64,000 nt of DNA from contig NZ_FNGF01000004.1 of the NCBI RefSeq assembly GCF_900102815.1, positions 1 to 64,000 of the forward strand, written 5' to 3'. The notes under the pieces are model-generated. The model had not been told where the DNA came from. It searched no databases and was given only the letters and a program-made list of their open reading frames with translations. Both the position numbers and the translations under genes were made by a program. Position 1 is the stretch's first letter. Every line of letters starts with the position of its first letter. The DNA comes from Glycomyces sambucus (GTDB lineage: Bacteria > Actinomycetota > Actinomycetes > Mycobacteriales > Micromonosporaceae). Positions 51,454-60,100 of the stretch are shown here, in pieces.

Positions 51454-52367
51454 GCACCACCACCGCGCAACGCGAGACGACCGGGGCGAGCGCCGCCCCG
51501 GCGCGACGCCGCAACCGCCCCAAGCGCAGCACCATCCTCACCATCGGGATGGTCGCGGCCGCCGCGTACTTCCTGCTGCCGCTGCTGTGGCTCGTCGTCG
51601 CCTCCACGAAGACCACCGGGGACCTGTTCTCGACCTTCGGGCTCTGGTTCGCCGGGGAGAACAACCTCTTCACCAACATCGCAAACACGTTCAAGGCCGA
51701 CGACGGCGCGTTCGGGGGCTGGCTGGGGAACTCGCTGCTGTACGCGGTCGCCTCCGCGCTCGGCGGCACGTTCCTCGCCGCGCTCGGCGGGTACGGGTTC
51801 GCGAAGTACCGGTTCCGGGGCAACCAGGCCATGTTCATGCTGGTCCTCGGCGCCATGGCGGTGCCATCGACGGCGCTCGCGATCCCGACGTACCTGCTGT
51901 TCAGCCAGGCGGGGCTGACGGACACGCCGTGGGCGATCATCCTGCCGTCCATGGCGAGCCACCCGTTCGGGCTGTACTTCATGCGGATCTACGCCGACAG
52001 CGCCGTACCCGACAGCCTCATCGAGTCCGGGCGCATCGACGGGGCCGGGGACTTCCGGATCTTCTTCCAGGTCACCGGCAGGCTCCTGACGCCGGCGCTC
52101 GCCACGGTCATGCTGTTCATGCTGGTGCAGACCTGGAACAACTACTTCCTGCCGCTCATCATGCTCAACGACCCCGACCTGTACCCGGTGACCGTCGGCC
52201 TCGCGAACTGGCAGGGCCAGGCGTCGAGCTCGGGCGGGGCCAGCGGCGACTACATACCGCTGGTGGTGACCGGGTCGCTCGTCTCGATCCTCCCGCTCAT
52301 CATCGCCTTCCTCTTCCTCCAGCGCTACTGGACGACCGGCCTGGTCTCCGGCAGCGTCAAGCAGTGA
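51450..52367 (+). CDS. Sugar ABC transporter permease (MalG/LacG type)
   Basis: 305 residues, six membrane helices, EAA loop IESGRIDGAGDFRIFFQVTG. The operon has no ATPase gene; such importers in actinobacteria normally share MsiK encoded elsewhere, which is the probable case here. Confidence 0.92.
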   Translation: MSTTTAQRETTGASAAPARRRNRPKRSTILTIGMVAAAAYFLLPLLWLVVASTKTTGDLFSTFGLWFAGENNLFTNIANTFKADDGAFGGWLGNSLLYAVASALGGTFLAALGGYGFAKYRFRGNQAMFMLVLGAMAVPSTALAIPTYLLFSQAGLTDTPWAIILPSMASHPFGLYFMRIYADSAVPDSLIESGRIDGAGDFRIFFQVTGRLLTPALATVMLFMLVQTWNNYFLPLIMLNDPDLYPVTVGLANWQGQASSSGGASGDYIPLVVTGSLVSILPLIIAFLFLQRYWTTGLVSGSVKQ

Positions 52368-52371
52368 GAGC

Positions 52372-52402
52372 GGCCGGTCCGGGCGCCGCGCCCAGACCGG
52401 CC
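52372..52402. terminator. Nested hairpin between permease and beta-galactosidase genes
   Basis: GGCCGGTC pairs with GACCGGCC and encloses GGGCG-CCG-CGCCC, a nearly continuous stem. It lies in the 64-bp gap within the operon and may be a partial terminator that lowers beta-galactosidase expression or a 3'-end stabiliser of the transporter message. Confidence 0.6.
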
Positions 52403-52431
52403 CTCCGTCCACCACCACCCGAAGGAACCCG

Positions 52432-54552
52432 ATGTCCCACTGGCCCAACCCGATCCTCTTCGGCGCCGCCTACTACTACGAGTACCAGCCCGCCGCCGCG
52501 AACGGCCTCGGCGGCGAGGCCGGGCTCGCGCGCTTGCGGACCGACCTCGACCTCATGGCCGAGGCCGGGTTCTCCGTCATCCGCGTGGGCGAATCCGTCT
52601 GGAGCACTTGGGAACCCGAGGACGGGCGCTTCGACCTCGACTGGCTGGAGCCGGTCCTGGACGGCGCCCGCGAGCGCGGCATCGCCGTCGTCCTCGGCAC
52701 CCCGACCTACGCGGTCCCGCCGTGGCTCGCGCGCCTGTACCCCGAGATCGCCGGCGAGCACCGCACCGGCGAGCGGATCGCCTGGGGCGGCAGGCAGGAG
52801 GTCGACTACACGCACGCGGCGTTCCGGTTCCACGCCGAGCGCGTCATCCGCCGGATCCTGGCGCGGTACGCCGACCACGAGGCCGTGATCGGCTTCCAGG
52901 TCGACAACGAGCCGGGCCTCCAGCTCTTCCACAACCACGGGGTGTTCCAGAGGTTCACCGACCACTTGCGCCGCCGCTACGGCGACGTCGAGACGCTCAA
53001 CCGCGAATGGGGCCTCGTGTACTGGTCGCACCGGCTCTCGACCTGGGCCGACCTGTGGACGCCAGACGGGAACGCGCAGCCGCAGTACGAGCAGGCGTGG
53101 CGGCGCTTCCAGACCGAGTTGACCACCGACTTCATCGGTTGGCAGGCCGACATCGCGCGCGAGTACGCGCGCGAGGGGCAGTTCGTGACCACGTGCATCT
53201 CCTACCCGCGCCCGGCGATCGACGACCGCGCGCTCGCCGAACGGCTCTCCATCACGGCCGGGAACCCGTACTACCGGATGCAGGACGCGTTCGCGCTGCC
53301 GCATGGGGGCGGCGGCGACGCGGCGAACTGGAACACGCAGGGCACCTGGGCGCTGTACCACTCGGCCGACCGGATGTACTCCTCGCGGCAGGAGCCGTTC
53401 CTGGTGACGGAGACGAACGCGCAGGCCATCGGCGAGCCGTGGCGCAACGAGCCGGCGTTCGACGGGCAGTGGCGCCAGGCCGGATGGGCGCTGGTGTCGC
53501 GGGGCGCGCGGATGATCGAGTACTGGCACTGGCACACGCTCCACTTCGGCACCGAGACGTACTGGGGCGGGGTCCTCCCCCACAGCCAGGAGCCGGGCCG
53601 GGCGTACCGCGAGCTCGCACGGCTCGGCGCGGAGTTCCGCAAGGCCGGGGCGGCCCTCGACGGGCTGGTGCCCCACGCCGACGTCGCGGTCCTGTACTCG
53701 AAGCCGAGCGAGTGGGCACTGTCGGCGCAACCGCCGCTCCAGAACGGCGAGGGCGGGCCCGACCGGCGCTCGTTCGAGTCGATCACGGGCCCGTTCTACA
53801 AGGGCGCCTTCGACGCCGGGCTCCAGGCGCGCATCGTCCACACCGAACAGCTCGGCGACCCGGCCGCGGCGGTCGCGGAGTTCCCGGTGCTCGTGGCGGC
53901 CGGGATCTACGCCGCCGACGACGACCTCCTCGACTGGCTGGAGCGCTACGCCGCCGCGGGCGGGCACCTGATCCTCGGCCCGCGGACCGGATACGGCGAC
54001 CACGAGGCGCGGGCGCGCCTGGAGGTGAAGCCCGCGCGGCTCACCGAGGCGGCCGGGCTCTGGTACGAGGAGTTCGCGAACCTGTCAGGCGAGGTCGCGG
54101 TCCACGCGGCCGAAGGCTCAGCCCTGACACTCGATGCCGGAGCGGCGGCCCTGAAATGGGCCGACGGCGTATACCTCGACGGCGCCGAGGCCCTGGCCGA
54201 GTACGCCCACCCCCACTACGGCAAGTTCACCGCGGCGGCGACCACGGTCCACGGCGAGGGCCGCGTGACCTACGTCGGCACCATCCCCAACGACGCCTTC
54301 GCGAAGTCCCTCTTCCAGTGGGCCGCAACCGACACCGCCTGGAACCCGCCCAACCCGACCGTGACCGCCACCAGCGGCACCGCAGGCGACGGCACCACGA
54401 TCCACTTCCTGCACAACTGGTCCTGGACCGAAGCAGAGGTAGAACTCCCCTTCGCCGCCCTCGACCTCCTCAACGACACCTCCTATGCCTCCGGTGCGTC
54501 CCTGCACCTCGGCCCCTGGGACGTCAAGGTCCTCCGCGAACAGAACACCTAA
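52432..54552 (+). CDS. Beta-galactosidase, glycoside hydrolase family 42
   Basis: 706 residues. TIM barrel with acid/base E160 (FQVDNEPG) and nucleophile E327 (FLVTETN), followed by a trimerisation domain and a short C-terminal beta domain. No signal peptide, so it cleaves galactosides after uptake. Start: ATG 52432 with GAAGGAACCCG upstream. Last gene of the LacI-controlled unit; its substrate is probably short galacto- or arabinogalacto-oligosaccharides. Confidence 0.94.
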   Translation: MSHWPNPILFGAAYYYEYQPAAANGLGGEAGLARLRTDLDLMAEAGFSVIRVGESVWSTWEPEDGRFDLDWLEPVLDGARERGIAVVLGTPTYAVPPWLARLYPEIAGEHRTGERIAWGGRQEVDYTHAAFRFHAERVIRRILARYADHEAVIGFQVDNEPGLQLFHNHGVFQRFTDHLRRRYGDVETLNREWGLVYWSHRLSTWADLWTPDGNAQPQYEQAWRRFQTELTTDFIGWQADIAREYAREGQFVTTCISYPRPAIDDRALAERLSITAGNPYYRMQDAFALPHGGGGDAANWNTQGTWALYHSADRMYSSRQEPFLVTETNAQAIGEPWRNEPAFDGQWRQAGWALVSRGARMIEYWHWHTLHFGTETYWGGVLPHSQEPGRAYRELARLGAEFRKAGAALDGLVPHADVAVLYSKPSEWALSAQPPLQNGEGGPDRRSFESITGPFYKGAFDAGLQARIVHTEQLGDPAAAVAEFPVLVAAGIYAADDDLLDWLERYAAAGGHLILGPRTGYGDHEARARLEVKPARLTEAAGLWYEEFANLSGEVAVHAAEGSALTLDAGAAALKWADGVYLDGAEALAEYAHPHYGKFTAAATTVHGEGRVTYVGTIPNDAFAKSLFQWAATDTAWNPPNPTVTATSGTAGDGTTIHFLHNWSWTEAEVELPFAALDLLNDTSYASGASLHLGPWDVKVLREQNT

Positions 54553-54604
54553 GCGGGATAGCCGAAGGCCCTCCTCAGGCAGCCCCGCTCAGGTTGCCCC
54601 CGCC

Positions 54605-54850
54605 CGGGTAGCCGGTGCTCGTGTAGGCCCTGCCCGGGTAACCGGTGTGCCCTGGTAGCCGGTGCTCAGGTTGCCCCCGCTCGGGTAGCCGGTGTGCCCT
54701 GGTGGCCGGTGCTCGGGGTCCGCCTGCTCGGGTAGTCGGTGCTCGTGTAGCCCCCCTGCCCGGGTAGCCGGTGTGCTCTGACGGCAGGCGCTTATGTAGC
54801 TCCTGCTCGGATGGCCGGTGTGCCCTGGTGGCCGGTCCGAGCGCCTTGGA
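54605..54850. repeat. Imperfect minisatellite with 47-bp and 30-32-bp steps
   Basis: The motif CGGGTAGCCGGTG recurs at 54605, 54635, 54682, 54729, 54761 and 54808. The steps are 30, 47, 47, 32 and 47 bp. The long unit reads like CGGGTAGCCGGTGTGCCCTG followed by a GGCCGGTGCTC half-copy; the short one lacks that half. Confidence 0.85.
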
Positions 54851-55001
54851 GGGCGCGGCGGAGCCCTGGCCGCCGGTGGTGCGCATTTCATGTGCGTGAG
54901 CCGGTTCGTGCCCAGGCTTGGTGGCGGGCAGAGCGGGGGTGAGTGTGCGCGTGCTGGTGTGCCGATGCCGGGTCCTCAATGCCCGGCCGGTGGCAATCCC
55001 G

Positions 55002-55119
55002 CCCTCGCCGTCATCCTCGCTTTCGCCCTCATCCTCGCTTTCGCCGACGCAGTCGCAATCGCTTTCGCCATCGCCTCCGCCTCCGCTTTAGCCTTCGCTA
55101 TCGCATTGGCGCATGCGCC
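55002..55119. repeat. Hexanucleotide-periodic stretch
   Basis: About twenty 6-bp steps of the form xTCGCx/xTCGCC. In one plus-strand frame every second residue is Ala (alternating with Ile, Leu, Phe, Val, Ser), which is a result of the period. An 18-bp block (ATCCTCGCTTTCGCCCTC) is present twice in direct succession. Confidence 0.8.
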
Positions 55120-55640
55120 GGTCCTATTCCTGGTGGTCTCACTGCGATCGGTCGCCTCGGTGTTCCGGTCGTGTGCCTCGTAGCGGACACTGCCTGTGGT
55201 CGGGGTGATCCCTCCCCCAGGTCCCCCGCCCGATCACCATCTCCCCAATTGGGGCGGTTGACTGCTGCGGGTCCCGATAGCACTCTCGGGATGAGATCTG
55301 CCGACGATCCGACACCTTGCGTCGGCGGCCGCCTCGGAAACGATCCAGTTTGCCGATAGGCCAGAGGCTTGGCTCAGTCTGCTTGCACCTACTCGACACC
55401 TGTACGGTTTCCCCGTCCCTGTGCGTACCCCAATTCTCCTCCACCCAGCACCGACCGTCATCACCCGCAAGCGGGCAATAACCTCACATTCCGAACCCGA
55501 CCCCATTGCACCCCAAGGCGACCGAGCCAACCCGCCGCCCCGCCCCACCCCTTCGTCGCCGCCCGCTCTCACCTCAGCAACCCGCCCACCCCGAACCAGC
55601 CCACAACACCAACCCAAAGCCCCACACCTGGCGAATGCAC

Positions 55641-56543
55641 CTAGATATCCACCAGCTCCAAGGCGGCGATCGTGTCGGGGTCGTTCATGATGGCCATCGC
55701 GGTGATGCGGCCGCCTTCGACCGTGATCGCGAGGACCGAGCGCGGACTGCCGCCCGGGGCCCACATGGCTCCCACGTAGCCGTCGACCAGAACCGGGATC
55801 GCGGCGCGCGCCTGGCCGTTGAAGATCTTGGCGACCTCGCGGGCGCCGATGACCTCGCGGCCGGCGAAGCCGGTGGCGACGGCGGCCTCGTCGGCGACGA
55901 CCTTGATGTCGGGGTCGAGGACCTCCAGCAGGTCCTCGAAACGGCCCTCGCGTGCCGCGGCGAGGAAGGCGTCGACCACCGTCTTCTGCAGGGGCGCATC
56001 GGGGACGGGGCTGCCGCCGCGCACGCGGCGCCGGGCGCGGCTGGCGAGTTGGCGGGTGGCCTCGGGGGTGCGGTCGAGGATCGGGGCGATCCGCTCGAAG
56101 GGCACCCCGAAGAGGTCGTGGAGGACGAACGCGACCCGCTCGGCCGGGTTGAGCGAGTCGAGGACGACCTGGAGGGCGAGCCCCACCGAGTCGGCCAAGA
56201 CCGCCTGGTCCTCGGGGGCAGACGCGGTGTGGACACCACCGTGAAGGGCACCGTCAGAGAGGACACCGTCGTGAAGGGCCTCGTCGAGCTCGTCCTCGCG
56301 GCGGGTCCGGCGGGCGCGGAGCAGGTTGAGGCAGACGCGGGAGACGACGGTGGTGAGCCAGCCGCGGAGGTTCTCGACCTCGGCGGTGTCCGTGCGCGCG
56401 AAGCGCATCCAGGTCTCCTGGACCGCGTCGTCGGCCTCGGCGGAGCTGCCGAGCATGCGGAACGCCACCGCCCGCAGGTGGTCGCGGTGCTCCTCGAAGC
56501 GCTGCACCGGGAAGTCGTCGTGCAGCGGGTGGTCGTCGCCCAT
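55641..56543 (-). CDS. ECF sigma factor of the SigJ/ECF41 type
   Basis: 300 residues. Sigma region 2 (LRAVAFRMLGSSAEADDAVQ followed by ETWMRFAR), region 4 (ERVAFVLHDLFGVPFERIAP) and a C-terminal SnoaL-like domain (about residues 190-300), which in ECF41 and SigJ factors replaces the anti-sigma factor. Start: ATG 56543 with GGAGGAACC upstream. Between regions 2 and 4 is an unusual repetitive stretch (EALHDGVLSDGALHGGVHT) coded by near-repeats. No partner gene such as a carboxymuconolactone decarboxylase or oxidoreductase is adjacent. Confidence 0.9.
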   Translation of the reverse strand: MGDDHPLHDDFPVQRFEEHRDHLRAVAFRMLGSSAEADDAVQETWMRFARTDTAEVENLRGWLTTVVSRVCLNLLRARRTRREDELDEALHDGVLSDGALHGGVHTASAPEDQAVLADSVGLALQVVLDSLNPAERVAFVLHDLFGVPFERIAPILDRTPEATRQLASRARRRVRGGSPVPDAPLQKTVVDAFLAAAREGRFEDLLEVLDPDIKVVADEAAVATGFAGREVIGAREVAKIFNGQARAAIPVLVDGYVGAMWAPGGSPRSVLAITVEGGRITAMAIMNDPDTIAALELVDI

Positions 56544-56601
56544 GGTTCCTCCGTGAAAGTCGCTCAACAGTACTGACCCGCGGAGCGCACCGGATGTGAC
56601 A

Positions 56602-57171
56602 TCAGGTGCTTGTGAACTTCTCCAAGAGGACCGCCAGGCGCTCGCGCTGGTGCCTCGGCCGCAGGCGGCCGTCGCGGGCGAGGACCGCCAGGCCGTGGAT
56701 CGCGGCCCACCCGGCCTCGGTGACCGCCTCGGGGTCGTGGTCGCCTGCGAGCGGCGCGAAGACCGCGAAGAGCGGGGCGAACCCGGCCTTGAGCTCGTCC
56801 GGAGCGTCGGGGCCGAACGGGAGTCCTTCGGCGAGCGTGAACGCGGCCTCGAAGACCGCCGGGTGCTCGGCCGCGAAGTCGAGGTACGCCTGGGCGACGG
56901 CCTCCAGCTCCTCCCCCGGGGCCGCGCCGACGCGGGCCGCTTCGAGGGAGGCGGCGAGTTCGCCGATGCCCAGGAGCGCGACGGCGTCGACGATCGCGCC
57001 GCGGCCGGCGAAGTGGCTGTAGAGGACCGGCTGGCTGTACTCGATGCGCTCGGCGAGCCTGCGGACGGTGACCGCGGGCCAGCCGTCGGCCTCGGCCATC
57101 TCGCGGGCGGCGTTGACGATGAGGGTTTCGCGCTGGGCGCGTTCGCGTTCGCGGCGCTGCTGGGTTGCCAT
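56602..57171 (-). CDS. TetR-family transcriptional regulator
   Basis: 189 residues. N-terminal helix-turn-helix (TVRRLAERIEYSQPVLYSHF) and a C-terminal WHG-type domain (AVFEAAFTLAEGLPFGPDAP). Start: ATG 57171; the upstream in-frame Met lies inside the operator region. Divergent from the DUF4267 gene. Confidence 0.9.
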   Translation of the reverse strand: MATQQRRERERAQRETLIVNAAREMAEADGWPAVTVRRLAERIEYSQPVLYSHFAGRGAIVDAVALLGIGELAASLEAARVGAAPGEELEAVAQAYLDFAAEHPAVFEAAFTLAEGLPFGPDAPDELKAGFAPLFAVFAPLAGDHDPEAVTEAGWAAIHGLAVLARDGRLRPRHQRERLAVLLEKFTST

Positions 57172-57181
57172 GATCACGATC

Positions 57182-57244
57182 CTAGCATCGCTAGACATCC
57201 GAGCAAGGCTATGCTAGCGTCATTCATGTTCCTAGCAACGCTAG
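57182..57244. promoter_or_regulatory. Two TetR-type palindromes in the divergent promoter region
   Basis: CTAGCATCGCTAG (57182-57194) and CTAGCAACGCTAG (57232-57244) are near-identical inverted repeats 50 bp apart. A half-site (GCTAGCG, near 57213) lies between them beside a -10-like TATGCT. They are the probable operators for the TetR protein, one near each gene. Confidence 0.7.
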
Positions 57245-57278
57245 ATTTCCTAGCCGCCCGCACATCAAGGAGACCCCC

Positions 57279-57704
57279 GTGAAAGCCCTCCGCATCACCG
57301 CCGACGCCCTCACCGTCATCAGCGTCCTCTTCGTGTTCTCCTTCGGCCTCCAGTACCTCCTCGCCCCCGCCGCGGTCGCCCCGAGCATGGGCTTCGCCCA
57401 CTGGCCGACCGGCGAGGCCGCCGAATTCCTCAGCGTCAAGGGCGCCCGCGACCTCGGCTCGGCCATCGTGCTCCTGGTGCTGCTGGTCATCCGCGAGCGC
57501 CGCGCCCTCGGCTGGGCCCTGCTCGCCACCGCCCTCATCCCGATCGGCGACGGCTCGCTCATCCTCGCCCACGGCGGCAGCGCCGCCATGGCGTTCGGCG
57601 TCCACTACGCCACCGCGGCCGGCGTCATCGTCATCGGACTGCTCCAGCTCAAGGTCGCCAAGGGCGCCAAAGCGGTCAAGGACGAGACGGCCGCGACCGC
57701 TTAG
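57279..57704 (+). CDS. DUF4267 membrane protein
   Basis: 141 residues with four hydrophobic helices (for example ALTVISVLFVFSFGLQYLLA and GSAIVLLVLLVIRERRALGW). DUF4267 proteins are small membrane proteins of unknown function that frequently accompany TetR regulators. Start: GTG 57279 with AAGGAG upstream. Probably the main target of the divergent TetR. Confidence 0.85.
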   Translation: MKALRITADALTVISVLFVFSFGLQYLLAPAAVAPSMGFAHWPTGEAAEFLSVKGARDLGSAIVLLVLLVIRERRALGWALLATALIPIGDGSLILAHGGSAAMAFGVHYATAAGVIVIGLLQLKVAKGAKAVKDETAATA

Positions 57705-57794
57705 CAACGATTCGACAAATTCGCACTCTTGCGCGAAAAACCGAATATCCGTAGCGTCGTTCCGGACCGTTCCGCACGATCCGAGGAGGACCCG

Positions 57795-58745
57795 ATGTTC
57801 CTGCCGTACACCGGCTCCAGCGACAACTGCTACGCCAGCTCGCTCTCGATGGCGCTCGGCCCGGACTCCCCCGGGGCGGGCGCCGTCGACGTGCTCACCG
57901 GCTCGCCCTTCGGCATGCAGCTCCACTCCGGCGAGACCCCGTTCTTCGACCCGGCCGGCTGGGACTGCGAGATCGGGCTCGACGCCGTGATCGCGGCGCT
58001 CGGCTGGACGTGCGTCCGCGAGGCGGCCGGGAGCGAGGAGGAAGCCGCCGAACGGCTGCGCAGCGCGAGCCCGGCCGAGCCGCTGCTGGTGGGACCCGTG
58101 GAGATGGGGCTGCTGACGCACGTCCGCGGGCGCGGAGCCGCTTGGGGCGCCGACCATTACGTGGTGGTGATCGGGGTTGAAAAGAGCGCGGCTGAAAGGG
58201 GAGCGGCCGGAGGAGACCTGGTCCGGTTCCACGACCCCAAGGGCTACCCGTTCGCGAGCCTCCCGCTGGCGCAGTTCCTCACCGCGTGGCGCACCGATTC
58301 GCTCGTGTACGGGGAGTCGTTCAACTCGCGCCGCGCGTTCGAGCGGACAGCCGAAGTGACTGCGACGCAGGCGGTCCGGTCGCAGCTCGAGGCCTTCGCG
58401 CAGTGGCTGCGCGGCGGCCACGGGCACCCGGTAGAGGCCGGGAACCTCGCCAATGCCGAAGCGGCCGAAGGGCTCGCGGCGATGTGGGAGGCGGGGCTGT
58501 CCGAGAAGACGTACCAGGACCTGGCGTTCATGGTCCCCGCCGGAGCGCGGCGGCTCAGTGACGCAGGGGCCTGCCTGGCGGCGGCAGGCGTCGACGAGGC
58601 ATCGGCGATCGCCGCCAGGCAGGCCCGGCTGGTGGGCGGGCTCCAGTACGACCTCGCGGCCGGTCGGGCCGCGGAGGCGGCCGGGGCGCTGCGGGCGCTC
58701 GGGCCGACGTACCTGGAGCTCGCGGTGGCGTTGGAGCGGGCCTAG
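57795..58745 (+). CDS. C39-like cysteine-peptidase-fold protein (BtrH-N-like), function unknown
   Basis: 316 residues. The N-terminus SSDNCYASSLSMALG places C12 at the start of a helix as in papain-like C39 and BtrH-type folds; a later GADHYVVVIGVE and VRFHDPKGYPF give His and Asp candidates. BtrH acts as an acyltransferase in butirosin synthesis, but many relatives have no known role. The C-terminal half is helical. Start: ATG 57795 with GAGGAGGA upstream. It ends tail-to-tail with the MFS gene (4-bp overlap). Confidence 0.6.
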   Translation: MFLPYTGSSDNCYASSLSMALGPDSPGAGAVDVLTGSPFGMQLHSGETPFFDPAGWDCEIGLDAVIAALGWTCVREAAGSEEEAAERLRSASPAEPLLVGPVEMGLLTHVRGRGAAWGADHYVVVIGVEKSAAERGAAGGDLVRFHDPKGYPFASLPLAQFLTAWRTDSLVYGESFNSRRAFERTAEVTATQAVRSQLEAFAQWLRGGHGHPVEAGNLANAEAAEGLAAMWEAGLSEKTYQDLAFMVPAGARRLSDAGACLAAAGVDEASAIAARQARLVGGLQYDLAAGRAAEAAGALRALGPTYLELAVALERA

Positions 58746-60040
58746 GCGGCCGCCCCCACGGTCTCGTGCTCCGGATCGGGCAGGGTCCGCATGTTCCGCA
58801 GCGGCGAGAAGAACACCGGCAGGAACGCGATGCTCATCCCGGCCGCGGCCACCCACAGGGTGGTGCGGGCGCCGAACGCCTGCCCGAGGGCCCCGCCGAG
58901 GAGCGCGCCGACGGCGTACGTGCCGTAGACGACGAAGCGCACGGTGGCGTTCATGCGCCCGAGCATGTTGTCCGGGGTGAGGCGCTGGCGGAAGCTCACC
59001 TGGGTGATGTTGTAGACGACGCCGCCGACCCCGACGAACGCCATCAGGGCGGCGCCGAGCCAGATGCGCCAGCCCGGTTCGGCCGCGGGCACCAGCAGGA
59101 TCCACGGCGAGGTCACGGCGACCGAGACCCACACGACGCGCCCCTCCCCCAGCAGCCGCGTCAGGGTGCCGACCGCGAACGCCCCGCAGACGCCGCCGAC
59201 GCCGAAGAGCGCGAAGAACAGGCCGATCTCGCCGGGGCTCAGGCCCATGTCGCGGGGCAGGAAGACCACGATCATCGCCATGAACGCGCCGGTCCAGAAG
59301 TTGTAGGAGCCGGTGCACGTCACGATCGAGGCGAGGATGCGGTTGCCGAAGACGAACTTCAGGCCGTCCTTGATCTCGGCGCTGACGCGGGAGCCGTGGG
59401 CCACTTCGGGTTTGGGCTCGCGGCGGCGGATGCGCAGCAGCAGGAGCGCGGAGGCGCCCAGGGCGGCGGCGTCGAAGGCGATCGCGACCGGCGCGGTGAG
59501 CCACTGGATGAGCTGGCCGGCGATGACGGGCCCGCCGAGCTGGGCGGTGGCGCGCACCGCCTCGAGTTTCGCGTTGCCCTCGACGAGGTGCTTGCGGCCC
59601 ACGAGGTGCGGCAGGTAGCTCTGGTAGGAGACGTCGAAGAAGACGGTGAAGACGCCGATGACGAGGGCGACGGCGTACAGCTGCCAGACCGTGAGCACCC
59701 CGGCCCACCAGGCGATCGGCACGGTGAAGAGGACGACGGCGCGCACGAGGTCGCTGACGATGAGGACGCGGCGGCGGCGCATGCGGTCGACCCACGCGCC
59801 CGCGGGGAGCCCGATGATGACGAACGCGATCATCGTCATCGAGGAGAGGACGCCGACCTCGAACTCGCTGACGTCGAGCGCGATGACGGCCGCGAGCGGG
59901 AGCGCCAGCGTGGTGATCTGGTAGCCGACCTGCGCCACGGTGGTGGAGAGGAACAGGTCGCGGAAGTCGTGGTCGCGCAGGAGGCCGACGCGGTCGCGCT
60001 TCGGTGGTGCGACCGCGTCCGGGTCGCCGAGGGAGATCAT
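58742..60040 (-). CDS. MFS transporter, MFS_3 (enterobactin exporter/macrolide efflux-like)
   Basis: About 432 residues, twelve membrane helices. The motif after helix 2 (GLPAGAWVDRMRRRRVLIVS) is the MFS motif A; LTRLLGEGR and LTPDNMLGRMNATVRFV are typical of this subfamily. Start: the ATG at 60040, which coincides with the predicted transcription start; a TTG at 60058 in the operator is less likely. Controlled by the divergent ArsR-type gene. Probable drug or small-molecule exporter. Confidence 0.9.
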   Translation of the reverse strand: MISLGDPDAVAPPKRDRVGLLRDHDFRDLFLSTTVAQVGYQITTLALPLAAVIALDVSEFEVGVLSSMTMIAFVIIGLPAGAWVDRMRRRRVLIVSDLVRAVVLFTVPIAWWAGVLTVWQLYAVALVIGVFTVFFDVSYQSYLPHLVGRKHLVEGNAKLEAVRATAQLGGPVIAGQLIQWLTAPVAIAFDAAALGASALLLLRIRRREPKPEVAHGSRVSAEIKDGLKFVFGNRILASIVTCTGSYNFWTGAFMAMIVVFLPRDMGLSPGEIGLFFALFGVGGVCGAFAVGTLTRLLGEGRVVWVSVAVTSPWILLVPAAEPGWRIWLGAALMAFVGVGGVVYNITQVSFRQRLTPDNMLGRMNATVRFVVYGTYAVGALLGGALGQAFGARTTLWVAAAGMSIAFLPVFFSPLRNMRTLPDPEHETVGAAA

Positions 60041-60047
60041 GCGATTG

Positions 60048-60076
60048 AGTATTCCCAATCAGTTGGGTTTTGTCAA
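60048..60076 (-). promoter_or_regulatory. MFS promoter with operator palindrome between -35 and -10
   Basis: Minus-strand TTGACA (60071-60076), a 17-base spacer and AATACT (60048-60053). The spacer holds CCCAA-TCAG-TTGGG (60054-60067), a perfect 5-bp inverted repeat. A repressor bound there would occlude both promoter elements. The start falls at 60040-60041, so the message is predicted to be leaderless. Confidence 0.7.
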
Positions 60077-60100
60077 TCGGTCATTCGCTAGGATGGGGTC

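Larger units (their letters stand above)
54553..55640. other. Gene-free, repeat-rich region of 1.1 kb
   Basis: No ORF here looks like a real gene: the open frames on both strands follow from repeats and base bias, and none has a ribosome site with a recognisable product. The left part has a minisatellite, the middle a hexamer-periodic stretch, and the right part (about 55200-55640) is plain sequence with a small CCCGC-AA-GCGGG hairpin near 55468. Confidence 0.6.

Noticed and set aside
54575-54979. Minus-strand ORF with repeats such as GHTGYPGR across the minisatellite
   Set aside because: Its repetitive peptide follows from the DNA repeat; no ribosome site, and the repeat steps of 30, 32 and 47 bp are not all multiples of three.
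54818-55183. Plus-strand 121-codon ORF with an alternating Ala stretch that could be a membrane segment
   Set aside because: The alternating pattern comes from the hexamer period, the first half has no coding character, and no ribosome site precedes it.
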